Below are positions 49,898-60,232 of a stretch of 64,000 bases of DNA, one piece after another; position 1 is the stretch's first letter, and every line of letters begins with the position of its first letter. Location: contig CALSMK010000005.1 of the NCBI GenBank assembly GCA_943787435.1, forward strand, positions 1 through 64,000, given 5' to 3'. The notes under the pieces were generated by a model. That model was not told the origin of the DNA. It searched no databases and saw only the letters and a list, made by a program, of their open reading frames with translations. Position numbers and translations under genes: made by a program. Origin of the DNA: an uncultured Flavobacteriales bacterium (GTDB lineage Bacteria; Bacteroidota; Bacteroidia; Flavobacteriales_D; Sanyastnellaceae).

Positions 49898-52375
49898 ATG
49901 AAGTTCAATGTGACCCTCCTTCTTTTGTTGTCGAGCGCCGTTTCCCTGGCCCAATCCTCCGTGGGCGAAGCGGTGGTTTCCATCCAAAGTGGAACATGGA
50001 ATGAACCGTCCACTTGGGACTGCACGTGCATTCCCGATGCACAGCATGAAGTCACGGTGATGTTTGGCCACCAGGTTGAGGCGCAAGCCGGCGACACCGT
50101 GCGGGCTGAGTCGGTGGCCATTGAAAATGGAGGCGTCCTGGTTCTCCCAACCACGTCCACGATTGAGGTGTCTTCAAGCTGGGCCTCCGAGGGAACAGTC
50201 GATGGCCAAGGTTGGGTTGTCTTTGTGGGTGAAGGCCCGCATGACTGCGGACCTGCTGTCTTGGATCGCATTGACTTGGGTGAAGGAACCACCCAAATCG
50301 TGGACACCCTTGTGGTGACTTCAGAACTTCACATTTCCGATGCCGAATTGACCACCAATGGCCTCCTTGTTTTGGAGGGCGAATCAGGGTTGACCTCCTC
50401 TGGAGGTGTGGTCACAGGCGAACTCACCCGTCGTTTTGATTGGGACAAAATCAACCCGTACACCCACATGATGGGGTCGGGCGTATCGGGGTCCACGGCA
50501 GAAAGTTTTTTGGGTCTTCCAGGGGCGGTTTACGTGAAAAGTTGGCAGGAAACGGGGACTTCGTATACTACGTTGGTCGAAGAGGACGAGTTGACTGTTG
50601 GAACAGGTTACTCTTGTGCCCTTCCATCCGGATCTTACGCCTATTCCATCTCAGGCGAGCCGGTCACAGAGGCCCAAATACAAGTCACAGGTGAAGCTCC
50701 GAATTCGTTTTGGCGCGGGTGGAACTTGCTCTGCAATCCGTTGACTGGTTTTGTGGATTTGAATTTGGCGACTGAATCTGGCCCAGGTGCCCAAGGCGCT
50801 ACCTATCAATGGGTGGACAGCTTGCTCACTTACACGGCACAAGTGGCTGGAGTTGGAACTTTTGGATCCAAAGGGATTCTCTTCCCAGGAGATGCGTTTT
50901 GGACGATCGCAGACACCACCTATTCTCTGGACTTCACCCCTTCTTGCTTGGTCCCCCGATCCACCTTGGAACTCCAGTCTTCCTCCCCATCCAGTGGCTT
51001 GTTGGCCATGGAAATGAAGAACGGATCCAGCAGGGAGCAATGCTCAGTGGGCCTCGATGGTGGCCATGCTTCGGAGTATGACCGGCTTGAAGACGCCATG
51101 TTCTCGTCTGCCTTCCGCGGCCGGAACAATTTGGACATTTACACCCACACTTCGGATTCGATTCCAGTGATGGTGAATGCCACGCATGGCGACGCACAGG
51201 TGATCCCTGTCTACATCAAAGCAGGGAACGGAGAAGAACTGACGATCAACATGCCGAGCGTTCCAGAAAACTTTTGTCTGGCTTTGGAAGACATTGAAAC
51301 TGGATTGACCGAAGGCATCGAGCCCGGCTTTTCATACAATTTCACGTGCAACAGCAGCAGCGATCATCACAGGTTCAACTTGATTGTCGGAGGGACGATT
51401 GCCGCCGAGGTCACTTCAGCATCATGTGCGACAGCGACCAATGGAACCGTTGTGGTTTCTGTGCCAGACCAAACCTCGACGCTCACCTTGGTGGACATCA
51501 ACGGAGAGGCGGCAGGGACGTTTGTGGGAGACCCATCAGGGGGCGTGTTTGCCGACCTGGCTGAAGGCATTTACGTGTTGACGGCCTTGACCGAAGGGTG
51601 CATGGATTTGACACGTGAGGTAGAAGTGAATTCAAATGCTGCCGGAGACGTGGCCTTTGAGGTTCAGGCCATGCCAGACCACATTGGATGTTACGATGAC
51701 CATGGCGGAATCGCCTTGGACATGGATGGAGGCCAAGCCCCGTATTCTGTAGAATGGGAGCACGGCGACACCGGCACGTCCATTGAAGTTGAACAGGCTG
51801 GCGTATTTTTTGCCGTGATCACCGACGCACACGGGTGCTCAGACAGTGCCTCTGTTGAGGTGTTGGAGGCCCCTCAAGTGGTGGCGGAAATGGACGCAGA
51901 GTCCACCGTGGTTGCCCTGGTAGGCGGAGAAGCTGAAGTCTCATTCAACAACATCAGCACCGGCGCTACCTCTCATCAATGGAGTTTTGGTGACGGCGGC
52001 AGCAGTTCCGAAATGAGCCCGACCCACGTCTACACCGAACCGGGGTCCTACACCGTGGGCCTGAATGCTTGGAATGACTACTGCTCGGACACCTACCAGG
52101 TCGTGGTGACCGTGGAGGTGGTCAGCAGCATTGGAGAAGCGGTCAATGCGATCGATCCAACGCTGCAGCGCACTTCGTCGGGCTGGAGTTTGAACCACCC
52201 TCAAGAGGTGTTTTCTGCAGAGGTTTATGACTTGACCGGCCGCGTGGTGATGTCCATGCAAGGTGCACCTGGTGTGCCTTTGATCATCGACGCTGGTGCC
52301 ATGCCAGTGGTTTCTTTGATCCGCTGGTATGGTGAACAAACGGGCCGTCAAAAGACTTGGCGCGTGGCACGCTGA
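49898..52375 (+). CDS. Large secreted PKD-domain surface protein, possible T9SS cargo
   Basis: Signal peptide; SGTWNEPSTWDCTCIPDAQHEVTVMFGHQV; PKD HQWSFGDGGSSSEMSPTHVYTEPGSYTVGLNAWN; C-terminal FSAEVYDLTGRVVMSM. Confidence 0.75.
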   Translation: MKFNVTLLLLLSSAVSLAQSSVGEAVVSIQSGTWNEPSTWDCTCIPDAQHEVTVMFGHQVEAQAGDTVRAESVAIENGGVLVLPTTSTIEVSSSWASEGTVDGQGWVVFVGEGPHDCGPAVLDRIDLGEGTTQIVDTLVVTSELHISDAELTTNGLLVLEGESGLTSSGGVVTGELTRRFDWDKINPYTHMMGSGVSGSTAESFLGLPGAVYVKSWQETGTSYTTLVEEDELTVGTGYSCALPSGSYAYSISGEPVTEAQIQVTGEAPNSFWRGWNLLCNPLTGFVDLNLATESGPGAQGATYQWVDSLLTYTAQVAGVGTFGSKGILFPGDAFWTIADTTYSLDFTPSCLVPRSTLELQSSSPSSGLLAMEMKNGSSREQCSVGLDGGHASEYDRLEDAMFSSAFRGRNNLDIYTHTSDSIPVMVNATHGDAQVIPVYIKAGNGEELTINMPSVPENFCLALEDIETGLTEGIEPGFSYNFTCNSSSDHHRFNLIVGGTIAAEVTSASCATATNGTVVVSVPDQTSTLTLVDINGEAAGTFVGDPSGGVFADLAEGIYVLTALTEGCMDLTREVEVNSNAAGDVAFEVQAMPDHIGCYDDHGGIALDMDGGQAPYSVEWEHGDTGTSIEVEQAGVFFAVITDAHGCSDSASVEVLEAPQVVAEMDAESTVVALVGGEAEVSFNNISTGATSHQWSFGDGGSSSEMSPTHVYTEPGSYTVGLNAWNDYCSDTYQVVVTVEVVSSIGEAVNAIDPTLQRTSSGWSLNHPQEVFSAEVYDLTGRVVMSMQGAPGVPLIIDAGAMPVVSLIRWYGEQTGRQKTWRVAR

Positions 52376-52406
52376 AAGTGAGCCGGGATTTCCGAACTTC
52401 GCCGAT

Positions 52407-53102
52407 GTGAAAGTCGGCGTCATCACCTTCCCCGGGTCCAACTGCGACCATGATATGGAATATGCCCTAGGCACGGAACTCGGTTTCCATGTCGAGAGGC
52501 TTTGGCACAAAGACCGCGACCTGAAAGGGGTCGACTTGGTCGTCTTGCCCGGTGGCTTCAGCTACGGAGACTATCTCCGCAGTGGAGCCATCGCTCGTTT
52601 CTCCCCCATCATGGAGGAGGTCGTGTCCCATGCAGGACGAGGCGGGCTTGTCCTCGGCGTCTGCAATGGTTTTCAAGTGTTGTGCGAGGCAGGGCTGTTG
52701 CCCGGAGCGCTCCGGCACAACGAAAGCCGAAAGTTCATTTGCCGCAATGTCTTGCTGCGCCCTGAGTCTTTGATGGCTCCCATGACGGCCAGCTTGCCAG
52801 ATGGCCAACCTTTGTGCATCCCCATTGCCCACGGCGAAGGCAACTACACCATCGACGACGCTGGGCTGGACGCCATCGAGGATGGCGATCAAGTCTTGTT
52901 CCGATACTGCGGACCCGATGGCGGTATTGAAGATGAATTCAACCCCAATGGTTCGGTGGACCACATTGCTGGGGTCTGCAATGCCAATGGCAATGTTTTT
53001 GGGATGATGCCTCACCCCGAGCGCGCATGCAGCGAAGCCCTCGGCAACACCGACGGAAGGGCCATGTTGTCTGCCCTGGCGACGGCTGTGGTACAAGCCT
53101 GA
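52407..53102 (+). CDS. purQ: Phosphoribosylformylglycinamidine synthase subunit PurQ
   Basis: VKVGVITFPGSNCDHDMEYAL, VVLPGGFSYGDYLRSGAIA, GGLVLGVCNGFQVLCEAGLLPGAL, PIAHGEGNY, GMMPHPERA. GTG start inferred. Confidence 0.93.
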   Translation: MKVGVITFPGSNCDHDMEYALGTELGFHVERLWHKDRDLKGVDLVVLPGGFSYGDYLRSGAIARFSPIMEEVVSHAGRGGLVLGVCNGFQVLCEAGLLPGALRHNESRKFICRNVLLRPESLMAPMTASLPDGQPLCIPIAHGEGNYTIDDAGLDAIEDGDQVLFRYCGPDGGIEDEFNPNGSVDHIAGVCNANGNVFGMMPHPERACSEALGNTDGRAMLSALATAVVQA

Positions 53103-53153
53103 CATCATTGCCGTCCACCGGTACTCTGCTTTCAGTCGGGAACATGAAAGGGT

Positions 53154-53161
53154 TAAGTTTG
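53154..53161 (+). promoter_or_regulatory. Putative -7 element (TAAGTTTG) of dxs
   Basis: Exact TAnnTTTG, 39 nt before the ATG. Confidence 0.45.
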
Positions 53162-53200
53162 TTTGTTCCCTACTCCCTGCAATAGAACGGGATTTCTATC

Positions 53201-55141
53201 ATGTCAGACGCTCCTTATTCCGCCGGTCCATTCCTCTCGAAGATTGTAGAGCCTTCGGATCTGCGAACATCATTCGCGGTGGAGGACCTTCCCCAAGTTT
53301 GCGACGAACTCCGGCAGTTCATTGTCGACGTGGTGAGTGAAAAAGGGGGGCACTTTGGTGCCAGTTTGGGTGTGGTGGAACTGACCGTAGCCCTGCATTA
53401 TGTTTTCAATACGCCAGAGGACCAGATTGTGTGGGATGTAGGCCACCAAGCCTACGGACACAAAATCCTCACTGGACGCAGGGATCGGTTCCACACCAAC
53501 CGCGTTCACAAGGGCTTGAGTGGTTTTCCAAAGCGCAGTGAAAGTCCCTTTGACACCTTTGGGGTGGGACACAGTTCGACCAGCATCAGTGCAGCCTTGG
53601 GCATGTCTGTGGCCAACAAACTGAAAGGTGAAGACCGCCAGCACATTGCGGTCATTGGCGACGGAGCCATGACGGCAGGCCTTGCATTCGAAGGGTTGAA
53701 CCATGGCGGTTGGGAGGACAACAACATGATTGTGGTGCTGAACGACAATTGCATGTCCATCGACCCCAATGTGGGGGCGCTCAAAGATTACTTGACCGAC
53801 ATCACCACTTCGCACACCTACAACCGAGTCAAGGATGAGGTGTGGCAGTTGTTGGGCAAGGTGTCCAAGTTTGGTCCAGATGCCCAAACCATTGCGTCGA
53901 AGGTGAGTGACATGGTGAAGGGCTCTCTGCTAAAGCAGTCCAACCTGTTTGAGTCCCTCAATTTTCGCTATTTCGGGCCCATCGACGGCCACGACGTGGA
54001 GCAAGTTGAGCACGTTCTGCGTGACCTCAAAGACATTCCAGGGCCCAAGATTTTACACCTGCTGACAACCAAGGGAAAGGGTTACGCTCCTGCAGAAGCG
54101 GGAAGCCCCACCCAATGGCATGCGCCCGGTCTCTTCAACAAGGAAACGGGTGAAATCATCAAGGTGGTTCCCAAATCACCAGAGCCCCCGAAGTACCAAG
54201 ATGTGTTTGGACACACCATCATTGAATTGGCCGAAAAGGATGAGCGCGTTGTGGGGGTAACCCCTGCCATGCCCACCGGGTCTTCTCTGAAATTCATGAT
54301 GGAAGCCATGCCTGGACGCGCTTTTGACGTGGGCATCGCCGAGCAACACGCGGTGACTTTTTCAGCGGGAATGGCCACGCAAGGGTTGGTTCCATTTTGC
54401 AACATCTACAGCTCTTTCATGCAGCGGGCCTACGATCAGGTCTTGCACGATGTGGCGCTTCAAAATCTGCACGTGGTGTTTTGTTTGGACCGCGGAGGCG
54501 TAGCCGGTGCCGATGGCCCCACCCACCACGGCGTCTATGATTTGGCGTTCATGCGCTGCATTCCAAACATGATCGTGAGTGCGCCCATGAATGAAGAGGA
54601 GTTGCGCAACCTCATGTACACAGCATCGGCTGACGACCACGGGCCGTTCAGCATTCGTTATCCCCGAGGAAAGGGTGTGATGACGGATTGGAAGACCCCC
54701 TTACGGAAAATCAAGGTGGGCACAGGCCGCAGGGTTCGCTCCGGCGAAGACGTGGCAATTCTGGGCATCGGTCACCAGGGCAACCATGCGCTCAAGGCTG
54801 CAGAACAGCTGTCAGAAGAGGGCATCTCAGCGGCCATGTACGACATGCGGTTTGTGAAGCCATTGGACGAAACCTTGCTCCACGAAGTGTTCGGCAAATT
54901 CGACAAAGTCATCACCGTTGAAGACGGTTGCATCCAAGGAGGAATGGGAAGTGCTGTGCTTGAATTTGCTGCAGACCAAGGCTACAAAGCGCAAGTCGTC
55001 AGGTTGGGTGTGCCCGACCGGTTCATTGAGCACGGCACTCAATCCGAGCTGTACACCGAGTGTGGGTACAACACAGATGACATTTCGGCGGCCGCCAGAA
55101 AGATGATCGGCGCCTCGCGCGCTGGCATCAAGGTGGGCTGA
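53201..55141 (+). CDS. dxs: 1-deoxy-D-xylulose-5-phosphate synthase
   Basis: VWDVGHQAYGHKILTGRRDRFHTNR, GVGHSSTSISAALGMSVA, VIGDGAMTAGLAFEGLNHGG, DVGIAEQHAVTFSAGMA. Confidence 0.96.
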   Translation: MSDAPYSAGPFLSKIVEPSDLRTSFAVEDLPQVCDELRQFIVDVVSEKGGHFGASLGVVELTVALHYVFNTPEDQIVWDVGHQAYGHKILTGRRDRFHTNRVHKGLSGFPKRSESPFDTFGVGHSSTSISAALGMSVANKLKGEDRQHIAVIGDGAMTAGLAFEGLNHGGWEDNNMIVVLNDNCMSIDPNVGALKDYLTDITTSHTYNRVKDEVWQLLGKVSKFGPDAQTIASKVSDMVKGSLLKQSNLFESLNFRYFGPIDGHDVEQVEHVLRDLKDIPGPKILHLLTTKGKGYAPAEAGSPTQWHAPGLFNKETGEIIKVVPKSPEPPKYQDVFGHTIIELAEKDERVVGVTPAMPTGSSLKFMMEAMPGRAFDVGIAEQHAVTFSAGMATQGLVPFCNIYSSFMQRAYDQVLHDVALQNLHVVFCLDRGGVAGADGPTHHGVYDLAFMRCIPNMIVSAPMNEEELRNLMYTASADDHGPFSIRYPRGKGVMTDWKTPLRKIKVGTGRRVRSGEDVAILGIGHQGNHALKAAEQLSEEGISAAMYDMRFVKPLDETLLHEVFGKFDKVITVEDGCIQGGMGSAVLEFAADQGYKAQVVRLGVPDRFIEHGTQSELYTECGYNTDDISAAARKMIGASRAGIKVG

Positions 55142-55187
55142 AAACCTTGGGGTTGCGACAGCGATTCGGCAAGGCGAACTTCGAAGA

Positions 55188-55691
55188 ATGGAAGACCCCA
55201 TCCGCAATCGCGTTGAAGAAAGCGGTCTCGTTCAATTGGACTTGTCCCAAATTCTGGCATCAAGAACCCTAAAGGGCTTGGATGTCGCACCCCAGTTGTG
55301 GCAAGGGTTGGCCATTCGCGAAGCGGATTTCCGAGCGTGGGTTTCAGGGCTGAACCCCGCTGAGTACTCAGGGGCAGATGTGTCTGTTCATTGCAGCAAA
55401 GAGGCCATTGTACCGGAGTGGGCCTGGATGTTGGTGGCGTCGGCGTTGGAGTCTGAAGCCGCCAGTGTTCATGCATGTGATCCAGAGGCCCTGCCTGCGG
55501 CCGTTCTGATGCGCATCGCAGAAGAATTGGACCTTGGTGAATTCGAGGGAAAGCGGGTGGTGGTGAAAGGGTGTGGATTGAAGTCCGGCCCAGGTCCAGC
55601 CATGCGCATTGTCGAACGCCTTCAGCCCGTGGTGAAGGCCCTGATGTTCGGCGAGCCGTGCAGCACGGTTCCCGTGTACAAGTCGCGTTGA
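55188..55691 (+). CDS. DUF2480-like protein
   Basis: Compact ORF: MEDPIRNRVEESGLVQLDLSQI...GCGLKSGPGPAMRIVERLQPVVKALMFGEPCSTVPVYK. Confidence 0.65.
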   Translation: MEDPIRNRVEESGLVQLDLSQILASRTLKGLDVAPQLWQGLAIREADFRAWVSGLNPAEYSGADVSVHCSKEAIVPEWAWMLVASALESEAASVHACDPEALPAAVLMRIAEELDLGEFEGKRVVVKGCGLKSGPGPAMRIVERLQPVVKALMFGEPCSTVPVYKSR

Positions 55692-55731
55692 CAAGCCTCC
55701 TCTGAACCGAGGTTTCACAGAGGGTTCGGCC

Positions 55732-55739
55732 TAATTTGC
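55732..55739 (+). promoter_or_regulatory. Putative -7 element (TAATTTGC) of polA
   Basis: TAnnTTGC variant, 7 nt to the ATG at 55747. Confidence 0.35.
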
Positions 55740-55746
55740 CGACCCC

Positions 55747-58608
55747 ATGTTGACCGAAGAATCCGACAAGAAGCTCTTTCTGCTCGACGCTTATGCCCTC
55801 ATCTTCCGGGCGTACTACGCGTTCATCCGCAATCCGCGCATCAACAGCAAAGGACAAAATACCAGTGCTGTTTTTGGCTTCACCACGACTGTGTTGGATG
55901 TGCTGCGCAATGAAAAGCCCACGCACATAGCCATCGTTTTCGACCCGCCTGGTCCCACGTTTCGCCACGAGGAGTATTCGGAATACAAGGCCAATCGCGA
56001 TGAAACGCCAGAAGACATCCGTGCCAGCGTGCCTTGGATCCACGAGGTGGCCGAGGCCTTGCAAATCCCCACCATCACGGTTCCGGGATTTGAGGCGGAC
56101 GACACCATTGGTTGCCTGGCTGGAATGGCAGAACGCGAAGGGTTCGATGTGTACATGATGACACCAGACAAAGACTATGCGCAGCTGGTGACGGAGAAGG
56201 TGAAGATGTTTCGACCGGGTCGTTCAGGAAACCCTCCAGAGGTTTGGGGGCCACCTGAGATTTGTGAGCGGTTTGGCATCGATCATCCCAATCAGGTGAT
56301 TGACTTGCTGGGCTTGATGGGGGACAGCGCCGACAACATTCCAGGGGTGCCCGGCATTGGCCCCAAGACGGCGGCAAAGTTGCTGACCAAGTACGGTTCA
56401 ATGGAGATTTTGTTGGACTCCACCGAAGACTTGAAAGGCAAGCAAAAGGAGAACCTCGAAAATTTCAGGGAACAGGCATTGCTGTCCAAGCGGTTGGCCA
56501 CGATTGCCCTCGATGTCCCTGTCGAGCCTGACTTCGAGGCCATGAAGTTGAACGGACCCAATGCGACCAAGCTGTCTGAGGTGTTTGAAGCCTTGGAATT
56601 CCGAACCTTGGCCCGGCGAATTTTGGGTTCGGCTGCACCAGCGCCCAGTGCCGCGTCAGCCCCTCAGGGTGTCCCGACGGCATCGCCAGCGGAGGGTTCG
56701 GACCAGAGTCAAATGGACATGTTTGGAGCGGGGGCATCCGGCACACCTGAAGCAGAAGAGGGTGCATTGTCCTCCTTCGATGCCGATGCCGTGGACTATC
56801 GACTTGCGGATTCACCCGAAGGTTGGGCCGAATTGGTGGCCACCATCGCGGGTGTCGATCAATTTGCCTTTGATACGGAAACCACTGGGCTGGATGCGCG
56901 AACGGCGCGTTTGGTGGGAATGAGTTTTTCGGTGAAGCCAGGAACGGGGTGGTATGTGCCAGTGCCCTTGGGTGAAGCCGACGAGCCTCAGTCCGAGGAC
57001 CAGAAAGTCCGTGAAGTCTTGGGTGCATTTTCCGCCGTATGGACAGCGAAAGACAAGGTTCTGGTGGCCCAGAACTGGAAGTATGACCACAAGGTGATGC
57101 TCGCTGCAGGAGTCAGCGTGGATTGCCAGGTGTATGACACCATGCTGGCTCACTATGTGCTGCAGCCTGACTTGAAGCACGGCATGGATTACTTGGCCGA
57201 GGTGGAATTGGGGTACAAAACGATCCCCATCACAGACTTGATTGGAAAGCGGGGCAAGAATCAAAAAACCATGGCGGACATCGCCCCTGATCGGGTGAAG
57301 GATTACGCTTGTGAAGACGCAGACATCACCCTCAGGTTGGCCGAAGTTTTCTCAGGACGGATGCCAGTGGACTCCCCTGAGCGTCGGATTTTGAATGAAT
57401 TGGAAATGCCTTTGGTTCCTGTCTTGGCCGATATGGAGCTGGAGGGCGTACGGCTCGATGTTGAGGCCTTGCACAACATGGCCAAAGGGTTGGAAGAGGA
57501 CTTGGGTAAGTTGAAGGAGTCCATTCAGAACCATGCTGGGGTCCCGTTCTCCATCGATTCACCACGTCAATTGGGGGAGGTGTTGTTCGATCACTTGGTG
57601 ATCTCCGAAAAGGCGAAAAAGACCAAGACCGGTCAATATGCCACCGGGGAAGACATCCTTCAGAAGTTGGTGGGCACCCACCCCATCGTGAGCGAAGTGC
57701 TGGAATACCGGCAATTGAACAAGTTGCTTTCCACGTACGTGAGGCCCTTGCCTGAATTGGTGGACCCGAAAACCCAGCGCGTACACACGCAGTACATGCA
57801 GGCTGTGGCAGCGACAGGTCGCCTGAGCAGCACCCAGCCCAACCTGCAAAACATCCCCATTCGCACCGCACGTGGAAGGGAGATTCGCAAGGCTTTTGTG
57901 CCCAGAGATGCAGACCACGTCTTGCTCGCAGCAGACTACAGCCAAGTGGAATTGAGGATCGTGGCTGCTTTGAGCGGTGACCGTGGCTTGTGCCAAGCTT
58001 TTCTGGACGGTGCAGACATCCACACGGCCACGGCCGCCAAGGTGTTTGGCATTTCGCCTGAAGAGGTGGATCGAGGACAACGAAGCCAGGCCAAGGCGGT
58101 GAACTTTGGCATCCTTTACGGCCAAGGGGCCTTTGGACTGGCCGAGACGCTTAAGATTCCACGGCGTGAAGCCAAGGCGATCATCGAAGCCTATTTCGCA
58201 GAATTTCCAGACCTCAAGGCCTACCAAACGCAGGTGGTCGAGACGGCCAAGGAAAAAGGCTATGTGGAAACCGTTTTGGGCCGCAAACGTTGGCTTCCCG
58301 ACATCACATCGGCCAATGCGGTGGTGCGCGGTTTTGCCGAAAGGAACGCCGTCAACGCGCCCATTCAAGGGTCTGCCGCAGACATCATCAAGGTGGCCAT
58401 GGTGCGCATTCACAAGGCCATAAAGGAGGAAGGACTCAGCGCCAGAATGATCCTTCAGGTACACGATGAATTGGTGTTTGATGTCCCAAAATCCGAGGCG
58501 GAAGCCTTGTCCGAATTGGTCAAAACCCACATGGAAAAAGCGGTCGAACTCGCTGTGCCACTTGAAGTTGAAATTCAAACGGGGGCCGACTGGTTAGAAG
58601 CCCACTGA
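55747..58608 (+). CDS. polA: DNA polymerase I
   Basis: LFLLDAYALIFRAYYAF; FAFDTETTGLDARTARLVG; LLAADYSQVELRIVAALSGD; VNFGILYGQGAFGLA; LQVHDELVFDV. Confidence 0.96.
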   Translation: MLTEESDKKLFLLDAYALIFRAYYAFIRNPRINSKGQNTSAVFGFTTTVLDVLRNEKPTHIAIVFDPPGPTFRHEEYSEYKANRDETPEDIRASVPWIHEVAEALQIPTITVPGFEADDTIGCLAGMAEREGFDVYMMTPDKDYAQLVTEKVKMFRPGRSGNPPEVWGPPEICERFGIDHPNQVIDLLGLMGDSADNIPGVPGIGPKTAAKLLTKYGSMEILLDSTEDLKGKQKENLENFREQALLSKRLATIALDVPVEPDFEAMKLNGPNATKLSEVFEALEFRTLARRILGSAAPAPSAASAPQGVPTASPAEGSDQSQMDMFGAGASGTPEAEEGALSSFDADAVDYRLADSPEGWAELVATIAGVDQFAFDTETTGLDARTARLVGMSFSVKPGTGWYVPVPLGEADEPQSEDQKVREVLGAFSAVWTAKDKVLVAQNWKYDHKVMLAAGVSVDCQVYDTMLAHYVLQPDLKHGMDYLAEVELGYKTIPITDLIGKRGKNQKTMADIAPDRVKDYACEDADITLRLAEVFSGRMPVDSPERRILNELEMPLVPVLADMELEGVRLDVEALHNMAKGLEEDLGKLKESIQNHAGVPFSIDSPRQLGEVLFDHLVISEKAKKTKTGQYATGEDILQKLVGTHPIVSEVLEYRQLNKLLSTYVRPLPELVDPKTQRVHTQYMQAVAATGRLSSTQPNLQNIPIRTARGREIRKAFVPRDADHVLLAADYSQVELRIVAALSGDRGLCQAFLDGADIHTATAAKVFGISPEEVDRGQRSQAKAVNFGILYGQGAFGLAETLKIPRREAKAIIEAYFAEFPDLKAYQTQVVETAKEKGYVETVLGRKRWLPDITSANAVVRGFAERNAVNAPIQGSAADIIKVAMVRIHKAIKEEGLSARMILQVHDELVFDVPKSEAEALSELVKTHMEKAVELAVPLEVEIQTGADWLEAH

Positions 58609-58773
58609 TTGCGCAACCTTTCTGTAGATCCCGGCGTAAATCTGAACATTGTGGGTTCTTCTGGAAGCCACTTCTTCCGCTTCCACCTTTCAAGGAGGAT
58701 AACTTTCCCCAAGACGGACCACCTGCACCACAGCAAGGGTTCACTTTGTAACTATAACAAATCTGGAATCTCA

Positions 58774-59706
58774 ATGAGACGCGCATACGCCCGATTGATG
58801 CCCCAACGGAAGTCCTCCGCATGGGTAGCCATGCCCTTGATGTTGCTCCTTTTTGGATGCGGCGAAGCTGCCCCTGATCAGGGCGATGCTGGCAGTGGCA
58901 CTGCCACAGAGCAAACCATGGAATCTGAGGGAATGATGCCTGCCCGCAGGCAAAAGGCCTTCAAGAAAATTTTCTTTGCGGTTCCTTCTCCCATCGAAAC
59001 CGCAATGCTGCTGGAGCGCAGTGGCATTCGATTTGACGCCGAGGCGTTGAATGAGGTTGAAAAAGCCACAGGCTACGCCACCACAGAATCACAGGCCGTG
59101 AACCTCGGTATCTATGCAGGTGACCTGAGCTACAGCGTGATCTTCAATCAGAACCAGCAATCCGTGGATTACCTGAACACCTGCCGCCGTCTTTGCGATG
59201 GATTGGGTGTAGGCGACATCATCAGCGCTGACTTGATTGCCCGGGCCGACAACAACCGCGATGTGCGGGACTCCCTGGTGAGCATTGTGACCGAGACTTT
59301 TTATGAGTTGAACGGCCGCTTCAGTGAGAACGGCATGGAAGAAGTCAGCGGTCTGATGGCCGCAGGCGGTTGGATCGAGGGGGTTTACTTGGGCACACGC
59401 CGATTGGACACCGCTACAGAAGACCTGAAGCTTCGAATCGCAGAGCAAAAGATGACCTTGGAGAACCTCCTTGGGTTGGTCGACAGCTATGCTCCAACGG
59501 AGGCATTGACCAACATGAAGGAAGCCCTTCGTGAAATCGAAACTGCATTTGCCGGAGTGCGCATCACAGAAAACGATGCTGCCTCTACTGCAGAAGAAGA
59601 CGGAACAGTGGTGATCAGCGGCGGGCCCATGGTTGAGTATGACCAGGCAACATTGACGGCCATTTCAGAATCTGTGGCCAAGATTCGTAACCAATACGCA
59701 CAGTGA
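58774..59706 (+). CDS. Hypothetical lipoprotein
   Basis: Signal plus lipobox LLLFGCGEA; SGIRFDAEALNEVEKATGYATTESQAVNLGIYAGDLSYSVIFNQNQ. Confidence 0.7.
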   Translation: MRRAYARLMPQRKSSAWVAMPLMLLLFGCGEAAPDQGDAGSGTATEQTMESEGMMPARRQKAFKKIFFAVPSPIETAMLLERSGIRFDAEALNEVEKATGYATTESQAVNLGIYAGDLSYSVIFNQNQQSVDYLNTCRRLCDGLGVGDIISADLIARADNNRDVRDSLVSIVTETFYELNGRFSENGMEEVSGLMAAGGWIEGVYLGTRRLDTATEDLKLRIAEQKMTLENLLGLVDSYAPTEALTNMKEALREIETAFAGVRITENDAASTAEEDGTVVISGGPMVEYDQATLTAISESVAKIRNQYAQ

Positions 59707-59723
59707 ACGTAAAGAACCACGCC

Positions 59724-60161
59724 ATGACTGCGATTAGAAAATACTCCCTCGCTGCTTTTTCCCTCCTGATGGTGCTTTTCAGCGCTTCAGAGACTGCAGC
59801 CCAATGCCGGACATTCACCAAGAAGCGCTGCCTTCCTCAATTGGAAGAGTATGTGCAGAATGACAATTACAACACGGCCGTTCTGATCCCTGGGGATGAG
59901 GCCGAGTTGGAGCTGACATTTTTTGGTGACCGCGCTTACCGACTGCTCATTTGTGGCCACCCTGTTTTGGGTGACCTGACTTTCCAAGTGCTCGACAGCC
60001 GTGGAAACGGCATCTATGACAGCTCAGACAAAGAGAGCAATCACTTTGATTTTCGGGTGGCCAACACCCAGCAAATGACGGTTCGGGTTCAAGTTCCAGA
60101 AACGGATGCCGTCATTCAGCACGAGGGCTGTGTGAGCATCATGGTTGGCTCCAAAGGCTGA
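59724..60161 (+). CDS. Hypothetical secreted protein
   Basis: Signal peptide AAFSLLMVLFSASETAAQC followed by a small beta-rich domain. Confidence 0.6.
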   Translation: MTAIRKYSLAAFSLLMVLFSASETAAQCRTFTKKRCLPQLEEYVQNDNYNTAVLIPGDEAELELTFFGDRAYRLLICGHPVLGDLTFQVLDSRGNGIYDSSDKESNHFDFRVANTQQMTVRVQVPETDAVIQHEGCVSIMVGSKG

Positions 60162-60176
60162 TTTTAGACCCCTTTC

Positions 60177-60213
60177 AAAAAACGCCCGTCGGATTTTCCG
60201 AGCGGGCGTTTTT
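60177..60213. terminator. Bidirectional rho-independent terminator
   Basis: AAAAAACGCCCGTCGGATTTTCCGAGCGGGCGTTTTT: GC-rich stem, A-run upstream and T-run downstream, between convergent genes. Confidence 0.9.
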
Positions 60214-60232
60214 GTTTGGGACAAACCCCCAA

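Noticed and set aside
52407-53102. Standalone purQ as unusual
   Set aside because: Separate PurQ occurs in many bacteria with split PurL/PurQ/PurS; unremarkable without the rest of the genome.
55696-55726. CCTCTG...CAGAGG hairpin between the DUF2480-like gene and polA as a terminator or riboswitch
   Set aside because: Short stem with no T-run and competing pairings; not enough for a call.
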